Counted from the stretch's first letter, positions 1-8,878 are shown. The stretch: DNA of 64,000 nucleotides from Collimonas sp. PA-H2 (GCF_002564105.1 NZ_PDBX01000001.1:2914001-2978000), one strand, 5' to 3'. Notes: generated by a model from the letters alone, not told the origin. Numbers and translations: made by a program.

Positions 1-43
1 TGTTGGATCCGAGCGCGCCTGCGCCAATAATGCCAATGTTCAT
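1..43 (-). CDS. NAD(P)-binding Rossmann-fold protein, N-terminal fragment
   Basis: Only the first 14 codons are inside the window. Read on the minus strand from the ATG at 43 they give MNIGIIGAGALGSN. This is a classic first beta strand plus GxGxxG dinucleotide-binding loop at the extreme N-terminus. Such starts are typical of NADPH-dependent F420 reductase-like proteins, ketopantoate reductases and similar short oxidoreductases, and the fragment cannot separate these. It lies downstream of, and in the same direction as, the Rrf2 regulator gene, with about 150 bp between them. Confidence 0.6.
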   Translation of the reverse strand, partial: MNIGIIGAGALGSN

Positions 44-196
44 GATTTACTCCAATGTGATTTGATCCGGCTTAGGCCGCCGTGGCCATTGCCACCCCAG
101 GATTGAGGCGGCGAATTGCTTGTGATACAACGTCCAATTTTCTATAAAAGAATATGTGTCAATGACACTATTACATTTAAAGCAAAAAAAAACCTA

Positions 197-640
197 TCAT
201 CTATCTGGTAGTGCAAACTTCCCAAGTCGCGACACTTCGACGGCGATATCAGCGATCGTGACCTTGGAGAGCTCAGTTTCGAGCGCCTTTCGCGCCCGTT
301 CCAGCACCGGGCGCATGGCCTCCTGGATATTGCTGCCAACCGGACAAACGGCACTGGGCGGTGTTCGATGCATGGCAAAGAGTTCCGTATCCTCGACCGC
401 CCGGTAAACATCGAGAAGACGAATCCTGTCGGCAGGCTTCGCGAGCAAAGCGCCGCCGCCGGCGCCCAACTGCGACTTCGTCAAACCGGCGTCGGCGAGC
501 CGCGACAGCAAGCCTCGGATGACCACAGGCCCGGTATTCACCGAAGTGGCCAAGTCTTCTGAACGCAACGGCTTGCCGCCGCTCACCGCAAGTGCAGCGA
601 GCGTGTGGACGGCAACGGCGAATCGGGTGCTGGTTGGCAT
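197..640 (-). CDS. Rrf2 family transcriptional regulator
   Basis: This 147-residue protein has the usual length and layout of the Rrf2 family: an N-terminal winged helix-turn-helix (about residues 5-65, including the recognition region around VIRGLLSRLADAGL), then a glycine-rich wing (GAGGGALLAKP) and a long dimerisation helix. It has a single cysteine (C99, in CPVGS) instead of the three clustered cysteines of Fe-S regulators such as IscR and NsrR. It therefore more likely belongs to the cluster-free YwnA-like group that senses oxidants or electrophiles. Its target is probably the adjacent oxidoreductase or pirin genes. No strong ribosome-binding site is visible before the ATG. Confidence 0.85.
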   Translation of the reverse strand: MPTSTRFAVAVHTLAALAVSGGKPLRSEDLATSVNTGPVVIRGLLSRLADAGLTKSQLGAGGGALLAKPADRIRLLDVYRAVEDTELFAMHRTPPSAVCPVGSNIQEAMRPVLERARKALETELSKVTIADIAVEVSRLGKFALPDR

Positions 641-727
641 ATAGGGAATCCGTAAATAAAAACGTAATATACACTTTTGCTTATTCGTTCACTTCCCGAT
701 GTCAGGGGTTCGTTCAACGCGCTCTTA

Positions 728-1594
728 TCATGCCTGTTTGAGGACGCCCTGGCTGTGCAAGCGGCTGCCAATCTTTGCGATATTGCGTTCGCCTTGCGCA
801 AGTGCTGCAGCATTGGTGTGAACGGAGTAGTAACCGGTGACCAGATCGTAAGGGTGCTTAATGGCAGAGCCGAGAACGAAGCCCGTGTCGGACGTTGCTT
901 CAAAATGGATTTCGCCTTCGGATTCTTCAAAAACAACGAGCTCGCCCGAGGATATGTGTTCAGCTGCCGACACGCCGCCTTCATGAACGGCGACCCATGC
1001 CACATCGTGGCCTTTGGGAGGAATAAAGCTCCAGCGCTCACCGGCCTTCAGTCGCACATCGAGGTAGGTCATACCCGCTGGCGCAGCAACAATGCTTTTA
1101 TGCCCTTCGTATTCGCCCATGATGATTCGGGCGGGCCCAACTGTCTCAAAGGCGGAAGCGTCGAGATACTGGCTGTGAGGTTCGGCCAATTCGAGTTCTG
1201 GCGGCATCGCCACCCAAAGCTGAAATCCTTTGCCGCGCTCCTTGCCGTGTAGCCCTCCGGTATGCCAGACGCCGCTGCTTGCGCGCATCCATTCGACGCC
1301 TCCCGTATCGATAATGCCTTCGCGCCCGGTGGTTTCCTTGTAGAAGGCCTGGCCGGACAGGATCAGCGTCAGTGTCGCGATGCCGGAATGGGGGTGGAAT
1401 CCAAACTTGGGCGCGTTTGCAGCATCGGCTTCGAAATGGTCAAGAAATATGAACGGCTTGATCAGTTCGCCGATATCGCCCGGACTGGCCAAGCGGGTAA
1501 TGGCCCCGTGCGCATGTCCGCGCGTGCGCAATGCCACCTTGCGCTGTTGTTGCCCCTCACGCTCGGATCGCGTGGGCTGTGTGTAAATGGTCAT
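728..1594 (-). CDS. Pirin family cupin protein
   Basis: A 288-residue bicupin of the pirin family. The frame stays open for 81 codons upstream, but the ATG at 1594 is preceded by GGAGAG at good spacing and begins the conserved domain, so I use it. The N-terminal cupin shows HPHSG (H67, H69) and H111. In most pirins the third histidine is followed two residues later by a glutamate metal ligand (HSE or HAE). Here the segment is HTGG, so that glutamate is replaced by glycine. Pirins are iron-binding proteins with quercetinase or redox-regulatory roles; no substrate can be assigned. It follows the aldo/keto reductase gene in the same direction. Confidence 0.88.
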   Translation of the reverse strand: MTIYTQPTRSEREGQQQRKVALRTRGHAHGAITRLASPGDIGELIKPFIFLDHFEADAANAPKFGFHPHSGIATLTLILSGQAFYKETTGREGIIDTGGVEWMRASSGVWHTGGLHGKERGKGFQLWVAMPPELELAEPHSQYLDASAFETVGPARIIMGEYEGHKSIVAAPAGMTYLDVRLKAGERWSFIPPKGHDVAWVAVHEGGVSAAEHISSGELVVFEESEGEIHFEATSDTGFVLGSAIKHPYDLVTGYYSVHTNAAALAQGERNIAKIGSRLHSQGVLKQA

Positions 1595-1755
1595 TTTTTC
1601 TCTCCATGCCATAAGTTTCATGATCGGATTTGCCGCGCCTCTCACCAGATCGGCAAGCATCATCTTGATGCACCCGCGTGTCGAATTGAAGGTGAAGCGT
1701 TGATGAAAGAATATATCCGGGCAATCCATCTGAACAGACGAAATATTTAGATGTA

Positions 1756-1778
1756 ATCCATCTTCTGAATAGATGGAT
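1756..1778. promoter_or_regulatory. Inverted repeat with LysR-type box features
   Basis: ATCCATCT and AGATGGAT form a perfect 8-bp dyad around a 7-base spacer. The inner part fits ATC-N9-GAT and T-N11-A, the usual LysR operator pattern. It sits just past the aldo/keto reductase stop and upstream of the pirin gene. Two LysR genes lie nearby, so it may be an operator for the pirin gene. A hairpin in the reductase mRNA is the alternative, but no T-run follows it. Confidence 0.35.
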
Positions 1779-1799
1779 CGTGAGCGATTACGATCCTCG

Positions 1800-2657
1800 T
1801 TAGTCCCAAGCCGGAGCGAGGTGGGGAGGACTGACAATCCTGCTTCCTGGACTGCGAAGCGTCGCTATCGTCTGCATATCCTCTTGGGAAAGTTCGAAAT
1901 CGAAGACGCGGACGTTGTCGACGATGCGCTCGATTTTCTCGGTGCGCGAAAGAGCGACGATGTGCGGCTGCTGGATCAACCATCTTAAGACGATTTGCGC
2001 AATTGTTCGCTCATTGCGAGCGGCTATTTCCTTCAGGACGGGACTTTCGAAGACGCGTCCGAGCGCCATGCCGCAATAGGCCATCAGGCTAGTCTTGTTG
2101 ACATCGACCGCCTTGAGCAGCACGCTCTGGTCCAGGAAAGGGTGGTACTCCACCTGGTTCGTTACGATCGGGTGCCGCGAAAGTTTGATCGCGGATTGCA
2201 TCATGTCGGCGTTGAAGTTGCTGACGCCGATATGCCGAACCTTTCCCGCATCGACAGACCGGTTCAGGCCTTCGATCTGCTCAGCAATTGAAACGCTTCC
2301 GCGCGGCCAATGCACCAGAAGGAGATCGATATGATCGGATTGGAGATTGAGTAGGCTCTGATCAACCGATGCGGAAAATCGTTCTGCGGGATAGTTATCG
2401 ACCCACACCTTGGTCGTCACGAAGATGTCGTGACGAGGAATGCCGGATGCGCGGATCGCGGCGCCGACGTCGGCTTCATTTTGGTACATCTGGGCCGTAT
2501 CGATATGCCGGAAACCATGGCGCAGCGCGGCTACCAGGATCTCCTCAAGGCGCGGGCCTGACATGCCATAGGTGCCGAACCCGAGACGCGGAAGATGCGC
2601 CCCGCCAATGGCAAGGGCTGCGGACGCGATAGGCGAATATAGTGAAGTGGTGGACAT
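1800..2657 (-). CDS. Aldo/keto reductase
   Basis: A 285-residue NADPH-dependent aldo/keto reductase with the (beta/alpha)8 barrel signature. The catalytic tetrad is visible: D53 and Y58 (in HIDTAQMYQNE), K83 (in TTKVW) and H116 (in LLVHWP). GFGTYG at the start of the barrel and the C-terminal LSRTEKIERI segment for cofactor phosphate binding also fit. The ATG at 2657 was chosen over one 24 bases upstream because GGAGG precedes it. Its substrate is probably a small aldehyde or ketone. It lies between a LysR gene and a pirin gene on the same strand and is likely controlled by that LysR protein. Confidence 0.9.
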   Translation of the reverse strand: MSTTSLYSPIASAALAIGGAHLPRLGFGTYGMSGPRLEEILVAALRHGFRHIDTAQMYQNEADVGAAIRASGIPRHDIFVTTKVWVDNYPAERFSASVDQSLLNLQSDHIDLLLVHWPRGSVSIAEQIEGLNRSVDAGKVRHIGVSNFNADMMQSAIKLSRHPIVTNQVEYHPFLDQSVLLKAVDVNKTSLMAYCGMALGRVFESPVLKEIAARNERTIAQIVLRWLIQQPHIVALSRTEKIERIVDNVRVFDFELSQEDMQTIATLRSPGSRIVSPPHLAPAWD

Positions 2658-2781
2658 TGATCCCTCCTCGATTTTTTTCATTCCAATTCATCATGGAATG
2701 ATCTCTCGTGAAGGGGGCAGGCGCCAGACAGAATTTTTCGATACTGTCCATCGGCAGCCGCGATGGATGCGAAGCGGATGG

Positions 2782-3738
2782 CTAGCGCTTCGACCTGGAA
2801 GGGCTTTTGCCCGGTGCTTTGCCTGCGGGAATTGTGCTTGCCGGGGAAGGCATTTGCTTCAAGCGCTCGATGAACCAGCGCCCGGCAGGGCCAGGCGGCG
2901 ATGATGTTTGCCAGATGGCCGACATTGGCAAAATCAATCCCTCCGGAGGCACATCTTCGATCCGCAATACGGACAAGCGGCCGTTTTCGATATCGCCGCG
3001 TACGATATGCAGCGGCATGCCGCCCCATCCCAGGCCGTTCAAGAGGAAATGATGCTTGGCGAAGAGATCGCCGAGCCGCCAGGTCAAAGGCGACATCACG
3101 CCAAACTCACGACCCTTCGACAAATCCGAGCGGTCCGTCAAAACAATTTGTGTGTGTCTTGCCAAGACATCTTTAGGAATCTTCCCCTTGTGGGAGGCCA
3201 AGGGATGATCGCTGGCGCAGACCATGAGAAATGTAATGCCGGCCAGCCGCTCATAGGCCATCTTCGGCGGAATATGAGGCAGCGAGCCGACGATCCCAAC
3301 GCTACAGCGCTGATCCAGAACGGGCTGCATTGCCCCTCCCAAAGCTTCAACATAGACGCGCAGCGCAACGCCTGGATAATGCTGCCTGAACTCCTTTGCG
3401 ACTTGCGTCACCGCGTCAATCGGATACATGACATCCACGACGACGGACAGCTCCGGTTCTAATCCGGTCGCTATGCCTTTCGCGCGGGCCTTCAGGAGAT
3501 CGACGCCGGTAACGATACTGCGCGCATCGGCGAGCAGGACAACGCCGGCGGGCGTAAGTTTTGGATAGCGGCCGGACCTGTCAAACAGCTCGACGCCAAT
3601 CTGTTCTTCAAAATTGCTTATGGTTTGGCTGACGACCGACTGCGCTCTATACAGTTTGCGCGAGGCAGCGGAGAAGCTGCCCTCATCGACGGCAGTAATA
3701 AAGGTCCGCAATTGATCAAGCGATACACCGTCAAGCAT
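2782..3738 (-). CDS. LysR family transcriptional regulator
   Basis: A 318-residue LysR-type regulator. Residues about 6-64 form the winged helix-turn-helix (LDQLRTFITAVDEGSFSAAS and the following helices). The rest is a periplasmic-binding-protein-like effector domain. The frame continues much further upstream as a shadow of the next gene, so the start is set at the ATG at 3738 where the LysR domain begins. No strong ribosome-binding site is seen. It lies upstream of, and co-directional with, the aldo/keto reductase gene and is a candidate regulator of it. The C-terminal tail is proline-, serine- and lysine-rich. Confidence 0.88.
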   Translation of the reverse strand: MLDGVSLDQLRTFITAVDEGSFSAASRKLYRAQSVVSQTISNFEEQIGVELFDRSGRYPKLTPAGVVLLADARSIVTGVDLLKARAKGIATGLEPELSVVVDVMYPIDAVTQVAKEFRQHYPGVALRVYVEALGGAMQPVLDQRCSVGIVGSLPHIPPKMAYERLAGITFLMVCASDHPLASHKGKIPKDVLARHTQIVLTDRSDLSKGREFGVMSPLTWRLGDLFAKHHFLLNGLGWGGMPLHIVRGDIENGRLSVLRIEDVPPEGLILPMSAIWQTSSPPGPAGRWFIERLKQMPSPASTIPAGKAPGKSPSRSKR

Positions 3739-3818
3739 GGGGAATGAATATCGTCGCAGTCGATGGAGAAATCGATCATATCCGGTTTCCGCCAGATGGA
3801 CAATCGCGCTCCGCCTGC

Positions 3819-4772
3819 CTACTTTTCCTTGCTCTCCTGCGCCAAGGGATGCCAGGAATCGTCTGCCAGCTCGGCGGCAAGGAAATCGAGCAAGGCCCTG
3901 ACAGCTGGAATCATCCCGCGCCGTGACGGAAATACGGCGTGGATGATGCCCGAGCGTGCGCTTAACCGCGGCAGTAGCCTGGTCAGCGTGCCGGCTTCCA
4001 TTTCTTTCACCACGGCTAGCGCGGGCATATAGGCGACGCCTATGCCTTGCAATGCGGCGGTGCGTAGCGTGAGCAGGTCGTCCGTGTGCAGGCGAGGCGT
4101 ATGCACGAGTTCTTCGGAATTGCCATCCTTGTCTTGAGCACGCCAGGTGACCTTGTCGCCGGCATAGCCCATGGCGACGATGGGCATTTTTGCCAAGTCC
4201 GCCAGTTGCGCAGGCGCGCCATGCCGGAGCACGAGTTTGGGGCTGGCGACCAGAATCATTTTCGACGGGCCGAAGGCGCGCATGGCGAGCTCCGAATCTT
4301 CCAGCGGCGGCACCCTGACACGAATGGCGATGTCGATTCCTTCGTCGACGACATCGACGCGGCGATTGGTGGCGTCGAGCGCGATGCGTACCTGCGGCTC
4401 GGCCGCCAGGAACCTGGCCAGGATGTCGGCCAGGCCGCCCTGGAGAAGGCCGACCGGGCAGCTCATGCGTATCAATCCCTGCGGCGAGGATAGCGTTTGA
4501 TGCACGGCGTCTTTTGCCGACTGCGCTTCCGCAATCAAGGCCACGCAATGGCCATAAAAGGTCTTGCCGATCTCGGTCAGGGAGAGCCTACGCGTGGTGC
4601 GGTTGAGCAAGCGCACCCCCAGCTCCGCTTCCAGCGTGCTGACGCGCCGGCTCAGCTTGGAGGTCTGCATGCCGAGCGCCTCGGCTGCAGCGGAATAGCT
4701 GCCGGCATCGACGACCTTGGCGAAAAAGACAAGATTATTCAGGTCATTGATCGGTGTCACGCCCGCCTCCAT
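3819..4772 (-). CDS. LysR family transcriptional regulator (CrgA-like)
   Basis: This 317-residue LysR regulator has an N-terminal helix-turn-helix (LNNLVFFAKVVDAGSYSAAA to RLSLTEIG) and a substrate domain of the CrgA/AaeR-like group, which includes the SCPVGLLQ segment and a segment rich in DVVDEGIDIAIRV. It is transcribed divergently from the pirin gene at 4939. The shared 166-bp intergenic region contains an interrupted dyad. That arrangement usually means the regulator controls the divergent gene and itself. The inducer is unknown. Confidence 0.9.
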   Translation of the reverse strand: MEAGVTPINDLNNLVFFAKVVDAGSYSAAAEALGMQTSKLSRRVSTLEAELGVRLLNRTTRRLSLTEIGKTFYGHCVALIAEAQSAKDAVHQTLSSPQGLIRMSCPVGLLQGGLADILARFLAAEPQVRIALDATNRRVDVVDEGIDIAIRVRVPPLEDSELAMRAFGPSKMILVASPKLVLRHGAPAQLADLAKMPIVAMGYAGDKVTWRAQDKDGNSEELVHTPRLHTDDLLTLRTAALQGIGVAYMPALAVVKEMEAGTLTRLLPRLSARSGIIHAVFPSRRGMIPAVRALLDFLAAELADDSWHPLAQESKEK

Positions 4773-4823
4773 TGCTTGGTTTTCATTTATTTTTCTATTT
4801 TCGACAAAGATCCATTCTATTTC

Positions 4824-4841
4824 AACCCATTAATCTGGGTT
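4824..4841. promoter_or_regulatory. Candidate LysR operator in divergent promoter
   Basis: AACCCA and TGGGTT form a perfect 6-bp dyad with a 6-base spacer, centred between the divergent LysR (start 4772) and pirin (start 4939) genes. Position and symmetry suit a regulator binding site. The assignment rests on location only. Confidence 0.4.
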
Positions 4842-4938
4842 TGTTGCTGGACTATGATGGCCTCATCAACTCGCAAGGCAAGGTGCAATGGCACTGAGCA
4901 ATAAGAGCTCACGTACTTGACGACTCTTGGAGAGCAAC

Positions 4939-5637
4939 ATGTTGCAGATTCGAAATTTAGATTCCCTCGCGGGCAGCGACTTGACCTGGCTGAAGGCCAA
5001 ACACCATTTCGCGCTACACGGGCACGACAATGCGGCTCACGAGCCGTTGGGAAGCCTGGTCGTCTTGAACGACGACGAAGTGGCGCCCGGCGCAGGATTT
5101 CCCATGCATGGCCACCGCGACATGGAAATCGTGACCTATGTCAGGGAGGGTCTGCTCGAACACACAGACACGACCGGCGGACGCGGCCAGATTGCCGCGG
5201 GCAATGTCCAGGCATTTTCCGCAGGCAGCGGCATCCGCCACTCGGAAACCAATCCTGGCAGCGGGCCGCTGAAGCTTTTCCAGATCTGGCTACGTCCACG
5301 TCGCCTCGGCATTGCGCCGCGCTGGTCGACCAAGCCTTTTCCCAAGGCCGAACGGGCCAATCGCTGGGTAGTGCTGGCGAGCGGCCTGCCCGGCGACCAG
5401 GAAGCTATTGCTATCGAAGCGGATGCACGCGTGCTTGGCGCGACGCTCACACGCGGCCAGTCCATCGGCTATGAAATCGGCGCTTCCCGCTACGGCTACC
5501 TGGTGGTCGCGCGCGGCGCGGTTTCGGTCAACGGATTGCGTCTCGATGCACGCGACGGCATCGCGGCCAAGGATGTTTCAAAGATTGTCGTCGCAGCAAT
5601 CGACGATGCCGAAGTTGTTCTTGTTGACGCAGCTTGA
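4939..5637 (+). CDS. Pirin family protein (YhhW-like)
   Basis: A 232-residue pirin with a complete metal site in the N-terminal cupin: H57 and H59 (PMHGHRD) and H101/E103 (IRHSE). This matches the YhhW-like quercetinase group. The ATG at 4939 follows GGAGAG; the TTG 12 bases upstream is not needed. It is transcribed away from a LysR gene and is followed, after a pyrimidine-rich 57-bp gap, by a DoxX gene. This pirin-DoxX pairing under LysR control is common in proteobacteria and suggests a response to aromatic or redox-active compounds, though no substrate can be read from the sequence. Confidence 0.92.
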   Translation: MLQIRNLDSLAGSDLTWLKAKHHFALHGHDNAAHEPLGSLVVLNDDEVAPGAGFPMHGHRDMEIVTYVREGLLEHTDTTGGRGQIAAGNVQAFSAGSGIRHSETNPGSGPLKLFQIWLRPRRLGIAPRWSTKPFPKAERANRWVVLASGLPGDQEAIAIEADARVLGATLTRGQSIGYEIGASRYGYLVVARGAVSVNGLRLDARDGIAAKDVSKIVVAAIDDAEVVLVDAA

Positions 5638-5694
5638 TTTTTCCATCTTTCCATTTTTTATTTCTTATTTTTCATTCTCTTTAAGGAGCACATC

Positions 5695-6135
5695 ATGTCC
5701 ACACCTAACAAATACTTGCCTTTGATCGGCCGTATTCTCATCAGCGCGCCCTTCATCATGAGCGGCCTCGGAAAACTGACTTCCTACGAGGCTACCGTCG
5801 GCTACATCGCCAGCGTTGGCTTGCCGCTGGCCGGATTAGGCTTTGCCATCGCGGTGCTGATGGAAGCCGGCGGCGGCGCCTTGCTCCTGCTGGGCTACCG
5901 CACGCGCCTGGTTGCTCCCTTGATGGCCTTGTTCACGCTGGCGACAGCGATTTTCTTCCACCACAACTTTGCGGATCAGAACCAGATGATCCACTTCCTC
6001 AAGAACATCATGCTGGTGGGTGGCTTGCTCAACATCGCCTACTTCGGCGCCGGCCCGGTCAGTCTCGACAGCGCGGCGAGCAGGCAAGCCTTGGCGCCGG
6101 TGGGCGCCAAGCCTGACAACCGCGCATCTTCCTGA
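5695..6135 (+). CDS. DoxX family membrane protein
   Basis: A 146-residue integral membrane protein with four predicted transmembrane helices and the DoxX/SURF4-like start (PLIGRILISAPFIMSGLGKL). The conserved HHNFADQNQMIHFLKNIMLVGG segment includes the typical family histidines. The ATG follows AAGGAGC at good spacing. DoxX proteins are associated with quinone or thiosulfate oxidation and oxidative-stress complexes; in this pirin-DoxX context a redox-protective role is an inference. It is probably co-transcribed with the pirin gene upstream. Confidence 0.88.
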   Translation: MSTPNKYLPLIGRILISAPFIMSGLGKLTSYEATVGYIASVGLPLAGLGFAIAVLMEAGGGALLLLGYRTRLVAPLMALFTLATAIFFHHNFADQNQMIHFLKNIMLVGGLLNIAYFGAGPVSLDSAASRQALAPVGAKPDNRASS

Positions 6136-6270
6136 GGCAGAAACTGACATTCGCATGGTCATGCGGGGGAACACTTGTTCGCGGGGCTAATGCGGCCTAA
6201 ACTAGGCTGGCATAGCGAAACATGACTCCGATGGAAACCGGCCTGCGCGACACCCTATTCAGACCATGAG

Positions 6271-7080
6271 ATGAAAGACCAAGTCAAGTACAACAGGAGC
6301 GCTGAAATCCCCGGCCTCGTACTAAGCGAAGCGCACTTCTCAGAGTTCAGTTTCGCGCCTCACTACCATCTCGACTATCACGTTGGCCTCGTGACAGAAG
6401 GTGTGCAACGTCAAGAGTTTCGCGGCGCATCGTTGATTTTGACTCCTGGCACTATCCAGTTGATGCCACCTGGGGAGGTACATGATGGCGCAGTCGCAAC
6501 GAACCAGTCGTACACACTCAAGACTTTCCGCCTTTCGCCCGCGCTGCTAAGCAGGCTGGCTGCTGATTTTGCGGGAAATGACAGGTTTCCCGCGCTTGCA
6601 GCGCTGCTGCTCGAAGATCCAGCCTTAGCCAGGCATTTGGCGCATATGCATGAGTGGTTCGGTTCCGAGCAAGACGATTCGCCGCTGCAACATGAGTCCT
6701 GCTTGCTGACCCTCTTCGAAAATTTGTTCGGACGCGCACGCATTCTATCTCCCTCTTCAACCAGCGGCACCTTGTCGGTTTTTCAGTTGCGCCGTATCCG
6801 AGATTATTGCGAGGCGCAATTGGCCCAGAAAGTAACACTGGACGAGCTGGCAAAGGTCATTGCTCTCGACCGCTTTCAGTTCCTGAAATTTTTCAAGCGG
6901 ACCGTGGGCATGACACCGCACGCCTGGCTTCTTCGCATGCGGCTCGAACGCGCGTGTGCCCTGCTAAGTCAACCAGATAGATGCCTCACACAAGTGGCCC
7001 AAGAGGTCGGATTCTACGATCAGAGCCATTTTAACCGGGCCTTTCGGCAGGCCTTTGGGGTGGCGCCTTCCCAATACTGA
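6271..7080 (+). CDS. AraC family transcriptional regulator
   Basis: A 269-residue regulator with an N-terminal AraC-type cupin sensor (HYHLDYHVGLVTEG, then MPPGEVHDG, about residues 25-80) and a C-terminal double helix-turn-helix (about 170-268) ending in the family signature VAQEVGFYDQSHFNRAFRQ and GVAPSQY. Such proteins usually activate an adjacent exporter or metabolic gene. No obvious divergent partner exists here; the nearest downstream gene is the threonine-aldolase-like gene 266 bp away, and the target is unknown. Confidence 0.92.
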   Translation: MKDQVKYNRSAEIPGLVLSEAHFSEFSFAPHYHLDYHVGLVTEGVQRQEFRGASLILTPGTIQLMPPGEVHDGAVATNQSYTLKTFRLSPALLSRLAADFAGNDRFPALAALLLEDPALARHLAHMHEWFGSEQDDSPLQHESCLLTLFENLFGRARILSPSSTSGTLSVFQLRRIRDYCEAQLAQKVTLDELAKVIALDRFQFLKFFKRTVGMTPHAWLLRMRLERACALLSQPDRCLTQVAQEVGFYDQSHFNRAFRQAFGVAPSQY

Positions 7081-7121
7081 CTTTGGAATCGTCCACTCGC
7101 CATCCTGGACACCCATCCGTC

Positions 7122-7171
7122 CTACTCCCCGTGGAGGAGTGCATTGCTCCGTGCAAGCCAAAGGGGAGTAG
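7122..7171 (+). promoter_or_regulatory. Structured leader upstream of the PLP lyase gene
   Basis: CTACTCCCC (7122-7130) pairs perfectly with GGGGAGTAG (7163-7171) around a 32-base insert that itself holds a GGAG/CTCC stem. It lies in the 266-bp gap between the AraC and threonine-aldolase-like genes, about 175 bases before the latter's ATG. It could be a cis-acting RNA element or a terminator-like hairpin of the AraC gene; there is no T-run. No known riboswitch family was recognised. I see no gene in the rest of this gap. Confidence 0.3.
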
Positions 7172-7346
7172 CGCCACAGAAAATTCAATTTTTTACAAGC
7201 GCCACGCTGCCTCGATGAATAAGCTATACAACTGCGCGGTGTTTCCGTCCTCGGCCGAGGACTGCCTGACTAGCGATTCACCGGCGTTGAAGAGGGAGCG
7301 GCGCCAGCGCGCTTCGCAATACGAATAACCTACCGGTAACCGACTT

Positions 7347-8423
7347 ATGAGCAACTACAGTTTTCTTGACGACTACAGCGAGGGCGCACATCCACAGATT
7401 TTGCAAGCGCTCACGGCAACCAACGCGGTCCAGCAGGCTCCCTATGGGGAGGATGCATATTCGCACAAGGCGAAGGCAAGAATTCGAAGTCACCTTGTCA
7501 ACCCGGACTGCTCGATATTTTTTGTTGCAAGCGGGACCTTGGCCAACATCGTCATGATCGGAAGTTTTCTTCGTCCGCATGAGGCAGTTATCGCGGCGGC
7601 GTCCGGGCACATAGTGGTGCGTGAAACCGGCGCTATCGAGGCAATTGGGCATAAGATAATCACCGTCCCACCGGTTAACGGCAAGCTCACACCCGATAGC
7701 ATACGCGCTGCATTGGAAGCGAATGCGCATTTTCCTCATATGGCCAAGCCCCGCTTGGTATACGTGTCGAATGCGACGGAGATCGGCACCATTTACTCCA
7801 AGGCGGAACTTCAAGCGATCTCAATCTTGTGCAGGGAACGAGATCTGATTCTATTTCTGGATGGTGCGCGCCTTGGCGCCGCCCTTGCCGGGCGCCAAAA
7901 CGACTTGACCTTGGCTGACATCGGACTGTTGACAGATGCATTCTGGATTGGCGGCACCAAGGTCGGCGCGCTCCTCGGGGAGGCAATCGTGATAAGCAAT
8001 CCATCGCTGGCTAAAGACTTTGCTTTCCATATCAAGCAGCGTGGCGGCTTGTTGGCCAAAGGAAGGATTCTTGCTCTTCAATTTCATGAGCTATTCGGAC
8101 CGGAAAATTTGTTTTTCAATTTGGCCCGGCACTCCACTGCAATGGCTGAAAAATTGGCGGCCGGAATAGTAAAAGCGGGATACCAGCTGGCGGCTAATAC
8201 CGAGACCAACCAGATTTTCCCCATCTTGCCGAACGCGTTGATCGAGTCGCTCAACAAATTCTTCGCATTCTATGTGTGGGAAAAGCGGGATGAACTAAGC
8301 TCAGTCATTAGGCTGGTGACTTCTTGGGCGACAGAAGAGGCGCAGGTTGACCGCTTGGTCGAAGCCATCAATAGCTGGACTGTAAGTGCTGCAAACGTCC
8401 AGCCGACAACGCCGTTGAGCTAA
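7347..8423 (+). CDS. Threonine aldolase-like PLP-dependent enzyme
   Basis: A 358-residue fold-type I PLP enzyme of the beta-eliminating lyase / low-specificity threonine aldolase group. The cofactor lysine is K205 in IGGTKVGALLGEA, preceded by the phosphate and ring-binding segment LFLDGARLGAAL (D172, R175) and the glycine-rich loop VASGTLAN (about 60-67). The family cleaves L-threonine or related beta-hydroxy amino acids to glycine and an aldehyde; the true substrate could be a different beta-hydroxy amino acid. It stands alone, with a structured leader upstream and a strong terminator downstream. Confidence 0.88.
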   Translation: MSNYSFLDDYSEGAHPQILQALTATNAVQQAPYGEDAYSHKAKARIRSHLVNPDCSIFFVASGTLANIVMIGSFLRPHEAVIAAASGHIVVRETGAIEAIGHKIITVPPVNGKLTPDSIRAALEANAHFPHMAKPRLVYVSNATEIGTIYSKAELQAISILCRERDLILFLDGARLGAALAGRQNDLTLADIGLLTDAFWIGGTKVGALLGEAIVISNPSLAKDFAFHIKQRGGLLAKGRILALQFHELFGPENLFFNLARHSTAMAEKLAAGIVKAGYQLAANTETNQIFPILPNALIESLNKFFAFYVWEKRDELSSVIRLVTSWATEEAQVDRLVEAINSWTVSAANVQPTTPLS

Positions 8424-8461
8424 TGCCACTCTGCGATCCAACATAATCGCAAACAAAACCA

Positions 8462-8491
8462 ACGCAGCCCCTGAAAAGGCTGCGTTTTTTT
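8462..8491 (+). terminator. Rho-independent terminator
   Basis: ACGCAGCC and GGCTGCGT form a perfect 8-bp stem with an 8-base loop, followed by seven T residues. It lies 39 bases after the stop of the threonine-aldolase-like gene and clearly ends that transcript. Confidence 0.9.
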
Positions 8492-8878
8492 ATTGTTTAC
8501 ACTTTAATGCGCACATTGATGCATGTTTCTGGCGAGCGCCTCCTCCTCCATTCTGACAAACTGCGCCGCAACTCTCTTCGGCCTGAGGCAACGGCTGGCT
8601 TGTCGCTCATGCATGGTTTTTCTTTCTCTCTGCAACGACTGCGGCCGGAGATCCGGCGCCAGCTGCAGATACCTTCCGCCGGTCAGTAGCACGACCCTGA
8701 GCCCCTTCCCGAGCTGGCGAGAAAACCATGATTCCGGCCGTTCCCCCACCCGATCTCGGCAACTCGCATGCCTTCCATGCATGCAAAGCGTGCCAAACGA
8801 TCGTTTGTCACCAACATTCCCATCACCCAGAATCGCTTCATACCAGACAACAACTGGCCAACCAGATTGGAGTGCGAC
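8492..8878. other. Intergenic region, no gene recognised
   Basis: About 390 bp between the terminator and the DUF2917 gene. Open frames cross it on both strands, but none has a start with a ribosome-binding site or a recognisable product. It presumably holds the promoter of the DUF2917 operon. Confidence 0.5.

Noticed and set aside
2782-4548. A 588-codon frame as one long LysR fusion
   Set aside because: The first 270 codons are Arg/Ala/His-rich low-complexity translation that overlaps the opposite frame of the second LysR gene. The real domain begins at the ATG at 3738.
7083-7328. An 81-codon plus-strand frame between the AraC and PLP enzyme genes
   Set aside because: No ribosome-binding site, no similarity, and it runs through the hairpin-forming leader.
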